Origin: Clostridiaceae bacterium
Lineage (GTDB): Bacteria; Bacillota; Clostridia; Peptostreptococcales; T1SED10-28
Assembly: GCA_003554105.1 (NCBI GenBank)
Contig: PWFQ01000073.1
Span: forward strand, 1-64,000
Direction of reading: 5' to 3'
DNA: 64,000 nucleotides
Part shown: in pieces, positions 35,065-44,163 of the stretch
Layout of the letters: every line of letters starts with the position of its first letter
Numbering within the stretch: position 1 is the stretch's first letter
The notes under the pieces: generated by a model
What the model saw: only the letters and a program-made list of their open reading frames with translations
Told to the model about the DNA's origin: nothing
Databases searched by the model: none
Translations under genes and position numbers: made by a program

Positions 35065-35671
35065 TATCTCTATGGAAATTTCCGAGGAGATGATTGTATA
35101 TAAAAACAGAGAAGAAAACAAACCGAGAATTGAAGTGAGCCGATCTTTTGTAGAGAGTGATGTCTTTGAGACGACCCTGCACATGGTGATGCATACCGGA
35201 ACCCATCTGGATCGACCCCTTCATGTGATCAGGGATGGAAAGACACTGGATTCTTTTCCCCTCAACAGAATGGTGAGACCTGCAGTTGTTCTGGATTTAA
35301 CCCATGTGGAGGGCGGAATAATGAGAGAGCACCTCCTTGGTAAGGAGGTGGCCATTGCCGACAGTTATGTACTATTGAAGACCCGAAACTCCTTCAAAGA
35401 GTCCTTTGATTTTGATTTTGTCTATCTGGAAGCCTCAGGGGCAGAATATTTAAAGGAACAGAGAGTCATCGGTGTCGGAATTGATGCTCTGGGAATTGAA
35501 CGGGATCAGCCCGACAAGGATACTCATAATATCCTTTTGAAGAATGACATTGTCATTATTGAAGGTCTTCGACTCAAGGAGGCGGAGGAGGGGGAATACA
35601 CTCTGATTGCAGCACCTCTCAAGATTAAAGGAGCGGAAGCTTCACCGATCCGGGCACTCTTGATCAGATAA
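35042..35671 (+). CDS. Metal-dependent cyclase / kynurenine formamidase-like hydrolase
   Basis: The 209-residue protein belongs to the cyclase family, marked by HTGTHLDRPLHVI (about 44-56), whose His and Asp residues bind zinc or manganese, and by IGVGIDALGIERDQ, which resembles the second metal region. Members include arylformamidases and isatin hydrolase. The sugar-oxidation context does not suggest tryptophan degradation, so the substrate is open. AAGGAGG sits before the ATG, inside the end of zwf. Confidence 0.82.
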   Translation: MKIQKIIDISMEISEEMIVYKNREENKPRIEVSRSFVESDVFETTLHMVMHTGTHLDRPLHVIRDGKTLDSFPLNRMVRPAVVLDLTHVEGGIMREHLLGKEVAIADSYVLLKTRNSFKESFDFDFVYLEASGAEYLKEQRVIGVGIDALGIERDQPDKDTHNILLKNDIVIIEGLRLKEAEEGEYTLIAAPLKIKGAEASPIRALLIR

Positions 35672-35701
35672 TTAAAAAAGGAGAGATAGAGGAGAGAGCT
35701 C

Positions 35702-35749
35702 TTGACGAAAGAACATGTGTTCTGGTATACTAAAATAGAACAAATGTTC
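35702..35749 (+). promoter_or_regulatory. SOS-controlled promoter with two LexA boxes
   Basis: TTGACG (35702-35707) and TATACT (35726-35731) with an 18-nt spacer form a promoter for dinB. A LexA (DinR) box GAACATGTGTTC (35711-35722) fills the spacer, and a second, GAACAAATGTTC (35738-35749), lies just downstream of the -10. Both keep the GAAC-N4-GTTC core. LexA binding at either would block RNA polymerase. Confidence 0.85.
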
Positions 35750-35768
35750 TTGTCGGGGAGAGATAAAG

Positions 35769-37016
35769 ATGAAAGCAATTTTTCATATTGACGTAAACAG
35801 TGCCTACCTTTCCTGGGAGGCGATGGATCGGTTAAAAAGAGGAGAGAGACTGGATCTTCGGAAAGTCCCCTCGGTGGTGGCGGGAGACCCGAAAAAACGG
35901 AACGGAATCATTCTTGCCAAGAGTATTCCGGCGAAGAAGTATGGGATCAAAACCGGTGAAAGTTTGATGGAGGCCTTTCAAAAATACAACAAGCTGATTG
36001 TTCTTCCTCCCAATTACGGTCTTTATATGGGGTGCAGCCATGCCATGAACGAAATTTTCAAAGAATACACACCTTTGGTTCAACGCTACAGTGTGGATGA
36101 GAGCTTTATGGATTATAGTGATATGGAGCATCTTTTCGGAGAACCGTTAAAGGTGGCCCATGAAATTAAGGATCGCATCAGGGAGGAATTGGGATTTACA
36201 GTTTCCATTGGAGTTTCCACCAACAAGCTTTTGGCAAAAATGGGAAGCGACCTGAAAAAGCCTGATGCAGTGGTGACTCTTTATCCCGATGAAATCGAAA
36301 GAAAGATGTGGCCCCTGCCTGTGGAGGACCTTTTTATGGTAGGGAGACGGACTGGACCGAAGCTGCATAACATGAATATACACACCATCGGAGATTTGGC
36401 AAAAACCGATGTGGAGTTTTTAGAAAGGGTGTTGAAATCCCATGGGGTTATGATCTGGCGTTATGCCAACGGAATTGAAGATTCCAAGGTTCTGGGCGGA
36501 CGCCGGGAGATCAAGGGAATCGGCAACTCCACCACAATTCCCTACGATGTTACTGAAAAGGAAGATGCCTATCTGGTGCTGTTAAGCCTTTGTGAAACTG
36601 TGGGAATGCGTCTTAGGGCGGGAGGTTATACCGCACGCCTCGTCAGCATCGGAATTAAAACCAGTCAGTTTTTTTACTATTCTCATCAACGAAAGGTGGA
36701 TACACCCACAAATCATACAAACACCCTTTATGAGTATGCGAAGGAGCTTTTCGATGAAGCGTGGCAAAAGGAAGCTGTTCGCCACCTGGGGGTTCGGGTT
36801 TCAGAACTGGAGGATGCGGGAGTCACTCAGCTGACCCTGTTTGAGGATACGGAAAAGTATGAAAGGGGAAAACGGCTGGATGAGACCATCGATCGTCTGC
36901 GAATGAAGTACCACCATACCTGTGTATTTCGCGGATCCTTTGCAAACACAAAAATAAAGCCCCTTCAAGGGGGCGTGGGAGAAGAAGACTACCCGATGAT
37001 GAGTAGTCTTTTATAA
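35769..37016 (+). CDS. dinB: DNA polymerase IV (Y-family translesion polymerase)
   Basis: This 415-residue Y-family polymerase has IFHIDVNSAYLSWEAM with catalytic Asp8, SVDESFMD with the second acidic pair, and SIGVSTNKLLAKMGSDLKKP. Helix-hairpin-helix and little-finger domains make up the rest. The C-terminal QLTLFEDT resembles a sliding-clamp-binding motif (QLTLF, near residue 355). It is controlled by the LexA boxes upstream. The gene stands alone. Confidence 0.93.
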   Translation: MKAIFHIDVNSAYLSWEAMDRLKRGERLDLRKVPSVVAGDPKKRNGIILAKSIPAKKYGIKTGESLMEAFQKYNKLIVLPPNYGLYMGCSHAMNEIFKEYTPLVQRYSVDESFMDYSDMEHLFGEPLKVAHEIKDRIREELGFTVSIGVSTNKLLAKMGSDLKKPDAVVTLYPDEIERKMWPLPVEDLFMVGRRTGPKLHNMNIHTIGDLAKTDVEFLERVLKSHGVMIWRYANGIEDSKVLGGRREIKGIGNSTTIPYDVTEKEDAYLVLLSLCETVGMRLRAGGYTARLVSIGIKTSQFFYYSHQRKVDTPTNHTNTLYEYAKELFDEAWQKEAVRHLGVRVSELEDAGVTQLTLFEDTEKYERGKRLDETIDRLRMKYHHTCVFRGSFANTKIKPLQGGVGEEDYPMMSSLL

Positions 37017-37022
37017 ACTCTC

Positions 37023-37886
37023 TTAAAAATGAATCTGATCAGGCTCCGTGCCATGGAAGTAGGAGAGAAGCATTAATTCCAGCACCTTTTCCCGTGCCTT
37101 CCGGTGCTTATCCTCAATCAGAGAGAAAGAGTCATCAGCATCAAATGCCGATTGATATTCATCTGTGGCTAGAAGAACCTCGTCAAGAAGAGGAATAAAC
37201 TCCTGAACCCTTTCCAATTGCTCTTCATCAAGAGAATGAATGTCATAGGCAGCTTGAGCAAACCATTGGATGGAATGTGAAATTCCGTTAACAAAAGAGG
37301 AAAGAGATTTAATATTTTCATCATTTTGACGCCTAAGATGTATGGTTGCCAGAATCGTATGATGAATATTCAAATCTGTTATACCTTCAGAATAAACCAA
37401 AAGATCACCTGGATCCACAGAGGATCCATTTTGAAGAAATTCTCCGGATTTCCCGCGGAAAAAGTGGACATCACGCATGAAATGATCGTATGTACTGGAA
37501 AGACCAATTGCGCTGATATGGTAGTGTTGTTGGAGCGTCGTACGGTAATTGATGTTCAAATAGAGAGAGACCGTGATCAGGAATGCCATGATAATTAAAA
37601 CCTCTCTATTATGATTGTGGAGCCACCGAAGAAAAAATGGTGAAGTCTCTTTATGATCATCGGGAGATCTATAGTCTATGTAGCCATGGGGACTATTCCT
37701 TAATAGATCGTCTGTACTGACTTGGAAAAGATCACAGAGGAGAAGAATCTTTTGGATTTCCGGTGTGGAAGTTCCCGATTCCCACTTGGACACCGACTGT
37801 CTGGAAACATTCAGTTTTTCCGCCAGTTCCTCCTGAGAATAGCCCTGCTTTTTCCGAAGTTTCCGAAGTTTATCATTAAACTGCAT
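37023..37886 (-). CDS. XRE-family HTH regulator with one transmembrane segment
   Basis: The 287-residue protein has an N-terminal Xre/Cro helix-turn-helix (GYSQEELAEKLNVSRQSVSKWESGTSTP, about 15-42). A linker leads to a hydrophobic helix VLIIMAFLITVSLYLNI (about 94-110), followed by a ~175-residue extracytoplasmic domain with no family I recognise. This looks like a membrane-bound one-component sensor. AAAGGATGATTCT precedes its ATG. It converges with dinB and diverges from the gene at 38151. Confidence 0.82.
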   Translation of the reverse strand: MQFNDKLRKLRKKQGYSQEELAEKLNVSRQSVSKWESGTSTPEIQKILLLCDLFQVSTDDLLRNSPHGYIDYRSPDDHKETSPFFLRWLHNHNREVLIIMAFLITVSLYLNINYRTTLQQHYHISAIGLSSTYDHFMRDVHFFRGKSGEFLQNGSSVDPGDLLVYSEGITDLNIHHTILATIHLRRQNDENIKSLSSFVNGISHSIQWFAQAAYDIHSLDEEQLERVQEFIPLLDEVLLATDEYQSAFDADDSFSLIEDKHRKAREKVLELMLLSYFHGTEPDQIHF

Positions 37887-37973
37887 AGAATCATCCTTTC
37901 TTAGTGCCCATATTTGTTCCTATTATACCTGACAACCAAGAAGAATCCCACCAACAATCCTGTATATCAATGA

Positions 37974-37986
37974 CAACCGGTGGTTG
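37974..37986. promoter_or_regulatory. Candidate operator for the XRE regulator
   Basis: CAACC-GGT-GGTTG is an inverted repeat about 90 bp upstream of the regulator gene in the divergent intergenic region; a second half-site, GACAACC, lies at 37931. Position fits an XRE operator, but the arms are only 5 bp. Confidence 0.3.
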
Positions 37987-38150
37987 CAAGTTGGGATTTT
38001 AGGAGTGCAGAGCCTTCGTTTAACAGAAATTCTCAAATTGAGAGAAGAGAAAGACATTTGAAAGGGAACGTGATAGAATAAAAAGAGGAAAAACCGAAAC
38101 CAGAGACGTTTTTAATTAGTATCAAAATACATACAAAAGGTGGGAATCAT

Positions 38151-39098
38151 ATGAACTTGGGAAGCACAGGAAAAATTAGAGACATGAAAGACTTTCATAA
38201 GGCGGAGCGTTGGATTTACAGAAACGCAAGACCCCTCGAGGCGGCTTTGTGGAAAGTTCATTTTCACGGAGCTTTGAAGGAGGGAGCATTAAGCTGTCTG
38301 AAAGCGTTTCAGAATGAGGATGGGGGATTTGGTCACGGACTTGAACCGGACTTCTGGACACCTCAAAGCTCACCAATGGCAACATGGGCAGCGGGAGAAA
38401 TCCTTGAAGACCTGGAAGTGGAAAAAGATCACCCGATGATCCGTCATCTTGTAAAATATCTTGTGAATACTGGACAAGTAAGCCCCGGGATCTGGCCTTC
38501 CAGTCTGCCTGAAAACAACGAGTACCCCCATGCACCTCATTGGACTTATCGGGAAGGAGTTCAGGACAACTGGATGTTTAATCCAAGTATTCAGCTAAGT
38601 GCTTATCTCATTCACTGGGGTATGGAGGAGAATGAAAGGGAGCTTGGATGGGAATCCCTGCTTCACGGCATGAACTATCTCAAGGAGAAAACGGAATTGG
38701 ATTTCCATGAAGTCCATAACTTTCAAAAAATGATTAAACTCCTTCGTTCCTATAAAGAGGAGTTCACTAAAAAAATGCCCATATCCTATGAAGAAAGTGA
38801 GCGGAAAATCGATCATCTCCGAAAAAAATGCATCGATCAGAACTGGCAGGGTTGGGAAGATGGTTATAAGGCACTTCCCCTTGATTTCATTACGGATCCT
38901 ATCGATACGCTGTATTTCAGGTTTGAAGAACTGATTGATAAAAATATCGAGCATTATCGTCAAACAACGGACCATGACGGAGTATGGGACATTTCCTGGT
39001 CTTGGGATCGCTATGATCAGGAGTTTTCCATCGCAAGACAGCAGTGGAAAGGAATTCTGGCGTTAAAGCGGTATAGAATAATGGAGAAATTCATCTAG
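38151..39098 (+). CDS. Prenyltransferase/squalene-oxidase-repeat-like protein
   Basis: The 315-residue protein has an (alpha/alpha)6-type toroid look. ALSCLKAFQNEDGGFGHGLEPDFWTPQSSPMATWAAGEIL resembles a prenyltransferase/squalene-cyclase repeat with the QnxDGGFG motif. The later WDISWSWDRYDQEF is compositionally similar but lacks the DxDD cyclase motif. It is soluble and has no signal peptide. Family members of this size are annotated only as hypothetical. AAAAGGTGGG lies before the ATG. Confidence 0.68.
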   Translation: MNLGSTGKIRDMKDFHKAERWIYRNARPLEAALWKVHFHGALKEGALSCLKAFQNEDGGFGHGLEPDFWTPQSSPMATWAAGEILEDLEVEKDHPMIRHLVKYLVNTGQVSPGIWPSSLPENNEYPHAPHWTYREGVQDNWMFNPSIQLSAYLIHWGMEENERELGWESLLHGMNYLKEKTELDFHEVHNFQKMIKLLRSYKEEFTKKMPISYEESERKIDHLRKKCIDQNWQGWEDGYKALPLDFITDPIDTLYFRFEELIDKNIEHYRQTTDHDGVWDISWSWDRYDQEFSIARQQWKGILALKRYRIMEKFI

Positions 39099-39197
39099 CA
39101 GAAGAGATCTTCATATTTAGGGTGTTTTTTCGAAAAAACGGGTATATCTATTAATACGAAGGTGAATAAAACCATCGTCCAAGGAGGGGATCCTATT

Positions 39198-39374
39198 TTG
39201 AAACTCTTTTATGAATGCCCAAAATGCGGATATAAACATCCGGTACCGGAAAGAGAGTTTGAATTCACGCCGAAAGAAACCATAAAATTGAAGCACACAG
39301 ATCATGAAACCAAGCTGAACTGCGATGAAGAAAAACTGATTTTAGTGGATGAGCACTATGATGAAATTGACTAA
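39198..39374 (+). CDS. Small Cys-containing protein (possible zinc ribbon)
   Basis: This 58-residue protein starts at TTG 39198, 8 nt after a strong AAGGAGGGG; an upstream in-frame ATG at 39162 lacks a good site. FYECPKCGYKHPVP is half a zinc-ribbon (CPxCG with a following His). A lone Cys, in LNCDEEK, is the only other candidate ligand. Function unknown. It is the first of a compact run including the SelW-like gene. Confidence 0.6.
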   Translation: MKLFYECPKCGYKHPVPEREFEFTPKETIKLKHTDHETKLNCDEEKLILVDEHYDEID

Positions 39375-39384
39375 CGAACATCTT

Positions 39385-39415
39385 CGCCCGGAGACATTCC
39401 GGGTGATTCCTTTTT
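39385..39415 (+). terminator. Possible terminator before the SelW-like gene
   Basis: CGCCCGGA (39385-39392) pairs with TCCGGGTG (39398-39405, one G-U) around a 5-nt loop and is followed by ATTCCTTTTT. The U-tract begins a few bases late, so termination may be partial. Confidence 0.55.
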
Positions 39416-39529
39416 CAACAGTTCAGCCAACAGAATGGACAAGGGTGATTGTTTAAGATAAGAATAAACGGATATATAGGGAACAGGAGATAATTGAAAA
39501 CCATTCACAATTGAAAAGGAGGAAAATCC

Positions 39530-39763
39530 ATGAGAAAACATATTACAATTACTTATTGCGGCTCATGAGGATACAGAGACAGAGCTTCCGGTTTGGAGGC
39601 GAAAATTCTTAAAGAAATTGAGAATACCACTGTTGAAACAGTTGAAAGCAGTGGCGGAATTCTAATTGTGGAAGTGAACGGGAAAGAGATTTTTCACAAC
39701 AAAAAAGAAGGCGTAAAGTACGGAGATGAAGACGACATTGTAAAAAGAATAAAGGCAGAGTAG
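39530..39763 (+). CDS. SelW-like selenoprotein, Rdx family (in-frame UGA = Sec13)
   Basis: Reading TGA 39566-39568 as selenocysteine gives a 77-residue protein starting MRKHITITYCGS-U-GYRDRASGL. This is the CxxU redox motif of the SelW/SelT/SelH (Rdx) family, with the conserved beta strand TYC and the following helix. The tail SSGGILIVEVNGKEIF matches the family's central sheet, and the frame stays open to TAG 39761-39763. AAAGGAGGA lies 7 nt before the ATG. If UGA were a stop only 12 residues would be made, so the gene is easily overlooked. Rdx proteins are thioredoxin-fold redox proteins, often glutathione- or thiol-linked. The neighbours are a zincin and selO. Confidence 0.88.
39584..39600 (+). 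promoter_or_regulatory. SECIS hairpin of the SelW-like gene
   Basis: GCUUCC (39584-39589) pairs with GGAGGC (39595-39600) around a GGUUU loop, 15 nt after the UGA. A GGU apex is typical of SelB-bound bacterial SECIS loops. Confidence 0.72.
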
Positions 39764-39809
39764 CGGCGCGAGATGATTTTACTTATTCAGTTAAGAAGGG
39801 AGGAGTTCC

Positions 39810-40205
39810 ATGGACGAATTTCCATCCTACGATACTGTACGGGATTGGTTGGATGAAATTGCAGAGGAAATCCCCGAAGTTTTTTTCAAAGAGCTGAGCG
39901 GGGGAGTTCTTTTGTTGCCTGAAGAAAAATATCATGCAGAGAGTGATAAGTCTCACCCGTTATATATCATGGGACAGTATAGAAGAAATGCAATGGGACG
40001 AACCATTGTGATTTATTATGGCTCCTTCAAACAAGTGTATTCGCGACGACCTGAAAAGGTCATAAAAGAAAAATTAAAAGATACATTGTTGCATGAATTC
40101 ACCCATCATCTGGAATCCCTGGCAGGAGAACGGGGTTTGGAGAAAAAGGATTCCGCAAAAATGGAGAAATACCGGATCCGCCGTGGACAAAGAAAAAGGA
40201 GTTGA
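39810..40205 (+). CDS. Zincin-like metallopeptidase-family protein
   Basis: The 131-residue protein carries HEFTHHLE (about 91-98), the HExxH zinc motif of the small zincin-like (PF06262-type) family. The preceding LKDTLL helix and IVIYYGSFKQVY strand fit that fold. Most members are uncharacterised, and proteolysis has not been shown in general. GGGAGG is in front of its ATG. Its stop overlaps the region just before selO, so the two are co-transcribed. Confidence 0.8.
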   Translation: MDEFPSYDTVRDWLDEIAEEIPEVFFKELSGGVLLLPEEKYHAESDKSHPLYIMGQYRRNAMGRTIVIYYGSFKQVYSRRPEKVIKEKLKDTLLHEFTHHLESLAGERGLEKKDSAKMEKYRIRRGQRKRS

Positions 40206-40213
40206 CCGAAAAG

Positions 40214-41707
40214 ATGAACAATCACTGGAATTTAAAGAACACCTATGAGAAACTTCCGGAAGAATTTTATTCAAAAGTGAAGTCTTCCCCGGTGAAAGAG
40301 CCGAGACTTGTCATTCTCAACGAGGATCTTGCAAATGACTTGGGATTGATTATTGATCGATTGCGCTCTGAAGAAGGAGTTGAAATTCTTTCGGGGAATC
40401 GACCCGTGCAGGGCGAATATTCAATCAGTCAGGCCTATGCCGGTCATCAGTTTGGTCATTTCACCATGCTTGGAGATGGACGGGCAATTCTCATTGGTGA
40501 GCAAGTGACCCCTTCGGGAAAACGGTACGATCTTCAGCTTAAAGGATCGGGTAGAACCCCTTATTCCAGAGGAGGCGACGGAAGAGCAACTCTTGGTCCC
40601 ATGCTGAGGGAGTATCTGATCAGTGAAGCTATGCATGGTCTCGGAATCCCCACAAGTCGAAGCCTGGCGGTCATTGAAACCGGTGAAAAAGTTCGAAGAG
40701 AACAGTTTCAACCCGGAGCAATTCTCACACGGGTTGCCAAAAGTCACTTAAGGATTGGCACCATTCAGTATGCAGCAGCATGGACTTCCATTGAAAAGCT
40801 AAAGACTCTTGTGGATTATGGGATCCAACGCCACGACTCTGAATGCAAAGACCACGAGAATCCATATTTCTGCTTCTATAAGAAAGTTCTCGAACGGCAA
40901 GCGAAACTCATTGCAAAATGGCAACGGGTAGGATTTATTCACGGAGTGATGAATACCGACAATATGACACTGAACGGAGAGACCATTGATTACGGTCCCT
41001 GTGCTTTTATGGATGAATATAAAGAAAATACTGTGTTCAGCTCGATTGATCATTATGGAAGGTACTCCTATGGAAATCAACCAAAAATCGGTGCATGGAA
41101 TTTAGCCAGGTTGGCAGAATCTCTTGTCCCTTTATTTCATAGGGAAAAAGAGAAAGGCATGAAACTTGCTGAAGAAGCTTTGGAATATTATGAGCAAGTC
41201 TACCGGGATGCCTGGCTAAGGGAAATGGGAGGAAAGCTGGGTCTGAAGCGTCCGGAGGAGAAACACCGAAGGTTAATCCATGATCTTCTGGATATCATGG
41301 AAAAGCAGGAACTGGATTATACCAATACCTTTCTTGCTTTGTTGGAGGAGTTGATGCTTGAAGAGGGCACAATTTCCAAAGTGATACACTTTTTGGATCA
41401 CGACTCGGATCTTATTCAGTGGAAGGAGCGCTGGAAAGCTGAACTGATACCAAGCAGCCAAAAGAAGGGAGAGATCATCGAGGTGATGAAAGCTCATAAT
41501 CCCCGTGTGATTCCCCGAAACCATCTGGTGGAGGATGCTCTGAAGAAGTATGTTGATCAGCAGAATTCAGGAGATTTCATTCGACTCCTTGAGATTTTGA
41601 AAACTCCCTACGATCATGAACGCTTCTTCGCAGAGGATAAAGTAGACCCTTATCAAAAGCCGGGTCCAAAGGATGGGAAACCCTACCAAACTTTTTGCGG
41701 GACATAA
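40214..41707 (+). CDS. selO: Protein adenylyltransferase SelO (YdiU)
   Basis: The 497-residue pseudokinase-fold enzyme transfers AMP to proteins. Start MNNHWNLKNTYEKLPEEFY matches bacterial SelO N-termini, favouring ATG 40214 over a TTG at 40202, which has no spacing from GGAG. Core motifs are YAGHQFGHFTMLGDGRAILIGE, LKGSGRTPYSRGGDGRATL, VMNTDNMTLNGETIDYGP and RLAES. The protein ends FCGT: a Cys third from the end takes the place of the Sec in animal SelO and of the redox Cys of E. coli YdiU. The SelW-like selenoprotein lies just upstream. Confidence 0.94.
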   Translation: MNNHWNLKNTYEKLPEEFYSKVKSSPVKEPRLVILNEDLANDLGLIIDRLRSEEGVEILSGNRPVQGEYSISQAYAGHQFGHFTMLGDGRAILIGEQVTPSGKRYDLQLKGSGRTPYSRGGDGRATLGPMLREYLISEAMHGLGIPTSRSLAVIETGEKVRREQFQPGAILTRVAKSHLRIGTIQYAAAWTSIEKLKTLVDYGIQRHDSECKDHENPYFCFYKKVLERQAKLIAKWQRVGFIHGVMNTDNMTLNGETIDYGPCAFMDEYKENTVFSSIDHYGRYSYGNQPKIGAWNLARLAESLVPLFHREKEKGMKLAEEALEYYEQVYRDAWLREMGGKLGLKRPEEKHRRLIHDLLDIMEKQELDYTNTFLALLEELMLEEGTISKVIHFLDHDSDLIQWKERWKAELIPSSQKKGEIIEVMKAHNPRVIPRNHLVEDALKKYVDQQNSGDFIRLLEILKTPYDHERFFAEDKVDPYQKPGPKDGKPYQTFCGT

Positions 41708-41746
41708 CAAAACTGTTGTGGACAAAACACTTCATTGATGAAAACC

Positions 41747-41791
41747 AACGCTTTTTGACAGAGAACAGGAATTCTGTTAAAAAGCGTTTTT
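41747..41791 (+). terminator. Terminator after selO
   Basis: AACGCTTTTTGACAGA (41747-41762) pairs with TCTGTTAAAAAGCGTT (41773-41788, one G-U), followed by TTTC. Confidence 0.85.
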
Positions 41792-41923
41792 CTATTGTTT
41801 CTGTGACGGAAGAGCTTATGTGATTTTCCTATCAATCATGGCATTCAAAAGAACAAACCGTTATAATAGTGAATATAATTCAATTACAATTGAAGGGAAT
41901 ACTGAATGACGGAGGGATAACCG

Positions 41924-42622
41924 ATGAATCGACTGGCAAAAATGATCAAAGAGGCAAGGGAAGAAAAGAATTTAACGGAAAAAGCCCTTGCAAAAAAATG
42001 CGGTGTGGGGGAAAACTACATCAAAGAGATTGAATCGGGGCGAAAGGTGATTCGGGAAGATATCGCCGAGAAGATTCTGCAAAAATTGGGGAAGCGGATG
42101 GATTCCTATGATATGGAAAAAACCATTGCAGAAGAAAGGAAAAAGAACACACCTGAGAAATCATACTTATCAAAAAAACAGGAACCTGAAAAAACGAATT
42201 ATGACTTAAAACCAACTGCAACCTGGTCAAAAGCACTGGACAGCCTTGTAAAAAATTATCCCGTGATTGACATGAATCAGGGTAAACAAATGGGAATAAA
42301 AACACTCCCTGTCATCGATAGTAAAGTGGAAGGACACCATCCCGATAAACTCTCTTTTTATCAAGTGGGAGACAACAGTGCGAAAGCCTTGCGGTTTGAA
42401 AAGGGTGATCTGGTTACAATCCTGGAAACAAAGGAAATTGAAAATGGAGGAATTTATCTGCTGGAGGGTGAAAAGGGGAAAATGATTCGCCGAATTCGTA
42501 AGGAACCCGGAGGAGTACTGGGACTCTCTCGAGGAATTGACTCTGAAGGATCGATTAAACGGGAAAAAAATAAAATGACCGTTATCGGAAAGTGCATCAA
42601 GGTGGAATATCGGATGGAATAG
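41924..42622 (+). CDS. HTH regulator with S24 (LexA/CI-like) C-terminal fold
   Basis: The 232-residue protein has an N-terminal Xre-type helix-turn-helix (NLTEKALAKKCGVGENYIKEIESGRK, about 17-42), a charged linker, and a C-terminal region patterned like S24 peptidases: VGDNSAKALRFEKGDLVTI then GGIYLLEGEKGKMIRRI. The Gly-Asp around the nucleophile position and the GD pair are present. The catalytic Lys position reads R-R-I instead of K-R, so self-cleavage is doubtful. GGAGGG lies before the ATG. It is 10 nt upstream of lipB and may regulate it. Confidence 0.75.
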   Translation: MNRLAKMIKEAREEKNLTEKALAKKCGVGENYIKEIESGRKVIREDIAEKILQKLGKRMDSYDMEKTIAEERKKNTPEKSYLSKKQEPEKTNYDLKPTATWSKALDSLVKNYPVIDMNQGKQMGIKTLPVIDSKVEGHHPDKLSFYQVGDNSAKALRFEKGDLVTILETKEIENGGIYLLEGEKGKMIRRIRKEPGGVLGLSRGIDSEGSIKREKNKMTVIGKCIKVEYRME

Positions 42623-42632
42623 GAGGAGAATT

Positions 42633-43316
42633 ATGGCAAAAACACTGCAAATCTTAAATCTCGGTCGATGCTCCTACGGAAGGGCATTGGAGATCCAATA
42701 TGATTTTTTAAAAAAAAGGCAGGAAGGCTTGATTACTGATACATTGATCCTCGTTGAACATCCAAAGGTGATTACTTTGGGCAAAAGCGCATCAAAGGAA
42801 CATATTGTTGTATCGGAGGAAGCATTGAAGAAAGCCGGAGTGGAACTTTTTGAAATTAATCGGGGAGGGGATGTAACCTATCATGGCGAGGGTCAGTTGG
42901 TTGGGTATCCCATTGTGAATCTTATAGAGAAGAAATGGAAGGTTCGAAGTTTTGTGGAGAATTTGGAGCTGGTATTCATTCGTCTTTTGAAGGAATATGG
43001 AATTGAAAGCGAGGCGGGAACGAAAGAAATCGGGGTATGGATCGGCAATGAGAAGATTACTGCCATCGGCCTTGCTGTCAAAAGAGGTGTGACTATGCAT
43101 GGGTTTGCTTTTAATATCAATACTCAGCTTGAAGATTTTCAATTTATAGTCCCTTGCGGAATTCAGGATAAAGGAGTCACCTCGCTGAAAAAACTGAAGG
43201 GTGAAACCATGGACTTTGAACGGGTCAGCCGGCAGGTGATCGATCATTTTACTAAGGTCTATGAATATGATGAGATAAAGGACGTGAACGAGGATGGATT
43301 TACAACGAAAGCCTAA
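42633..43316 (+). CDS. lipB: Octanoyltransferase LipB
   Basis: The 227-residue enzyme moves octanoate from ACP to the lipoyl domains of target proteins. Conserved blocks are [18 protein letters not shown], the catalytic Lys in [21 protein letters not shown], and the catalytic Cys in [20 protein letters not shown] precedes the ATG. It overlaps lipA by 23 nt. Confidence 0.96.
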   Translation: MAKTLQILNLGRCSYGRALEIQYDFLKKRQEGLITDTLILVEHPKVITLGKSASKEHIVVSEEALKKAGVELFEINRGGDVTYHGEGQLVGYPIVNLIEKKWKVRSFVENLELVFIRLLKEYGIESEAGTKEIGVWIGNEKITAIGLAVKRGVTMHGFAFNINTQLEDFQFIVPCGIQDKGVTSLKKLKGETMDFERVSRQVIDHFTKVYEYDEIKDVNEDGFTTKA

Positions 43317-44163
43317 ATGGATGAGAGTGAAAATGGCGGATGTTCACAAGGAAAAGGCATTGAAGAAAATGCTTAATCGCCTGTCGTTAAATACGGTTTG
43401 TCAGGAAGCAAACTGCCCTAATCGAATCGAATGCTACGGGAAGAAAACCGCCACGTTTATGATTTTAGGGAAGCACTGTACAAGAAATTGTCAGTTTTGT
43501 AATGTTACCCACCATGAAGCGGAAAAGGTTGATCAGGATGAACCGAAAAGGATCGCCGAAGCCGTTAAGGAAATGGGTCTTCTCCATGTGGTGATCACAT
43601 CGGTAACCCGGGATGACTTGGAAGATGGCGGAGCATCGCATTTTGCCCTGGTGATTGAGGAAGTCCGAAAAATGGACAGGAAGATCACAATCGAAGTGTT
43701 AATCCCTGATTTCCTTGGTTCCAGTGAGGCATTAAAAATAGTGGTGGATGCGAAACCGGATATAATTAATCATAACGTTGAAACTGTACCGAGACTTTAT
43801 AAAGGAGTTCGACCTCAAGGAGTCTATGAGCGATCATTAAATCTGTTGAAGCATGTCAAGTTGATGGATAAATCAATCTTTACTAAATCAGGAATTATGG
43901 TGGGATTGGGGGAAAAAAAGGAAGAGGTTCACCAGGTGATGGATGACCTTCGAAACATTAATTGTGACTTCCTCACTGTGGGTCAATACTTACCTCCAAG
44001 CAAAGAGCATTATCCAATGGAAAGGTATGTTACTCCGGAGGAGTTTGATGAATATAAGAAAGAAGGAGAGGAAAAAGGATTTTCCTTCATTGCATCCGCT
44101 CCTTTGGTTCGAAGCTCATACAAGGCAGTGGATATGATCAATGCAGCAGAGGGTTCTCAATGA
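43294..44163 (+). CDS. lipA: Lipoyl synthase LipA (radical SAM)
   Basis: The 289-residue radical-SAM enzyme inserts two sulfurs into octanoyl groups. Cys36, Cys41 and Cys47 (C-x4-C-x5-C) bind the auxiliary cluster that is sacrificed as sulfur donor; Cys62, Cys66 and Cys69 (CTRNCQFC) bind the SAM cluster. [12 protein letters not shown] and [10 protein letters not shown] are standard. It ends in TGA, and nothing after it resembles a Sec context. The start is inside lipB. Confidence 0.96.
   Translation: MDLQRKPKWMRVKMADVHKEKALKKMLNRLSLNTVCQEANCPNRIECYGKKTATFMILGKHCTRNCQFCNVTHHEAEKVDQDEPKRIAEAVKEMGLLHVVITSVTRDDLEDGGASHFALVIEEVRKMDRKITIEVLIPDFLGSSEALKIVVDAKPDIINHNVETVPRLYKGVRPQGVYERSLNLLKHVKLMDKSIFTKSGIMVGLGEKKEEVHQVMDDLRNINCDFLTVGQYLPPSKEHYPMERYVTPEEFDEYKKEGEEKGFSFIASAPLVRSSYKAVDMINAAEGSQ

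Noticed and set aside
41690..41707. SelO as a selenoprotein here
   Set aside because: The penultimate region is FCGT with a TGC Cys codon; there is no UGA in the frame.
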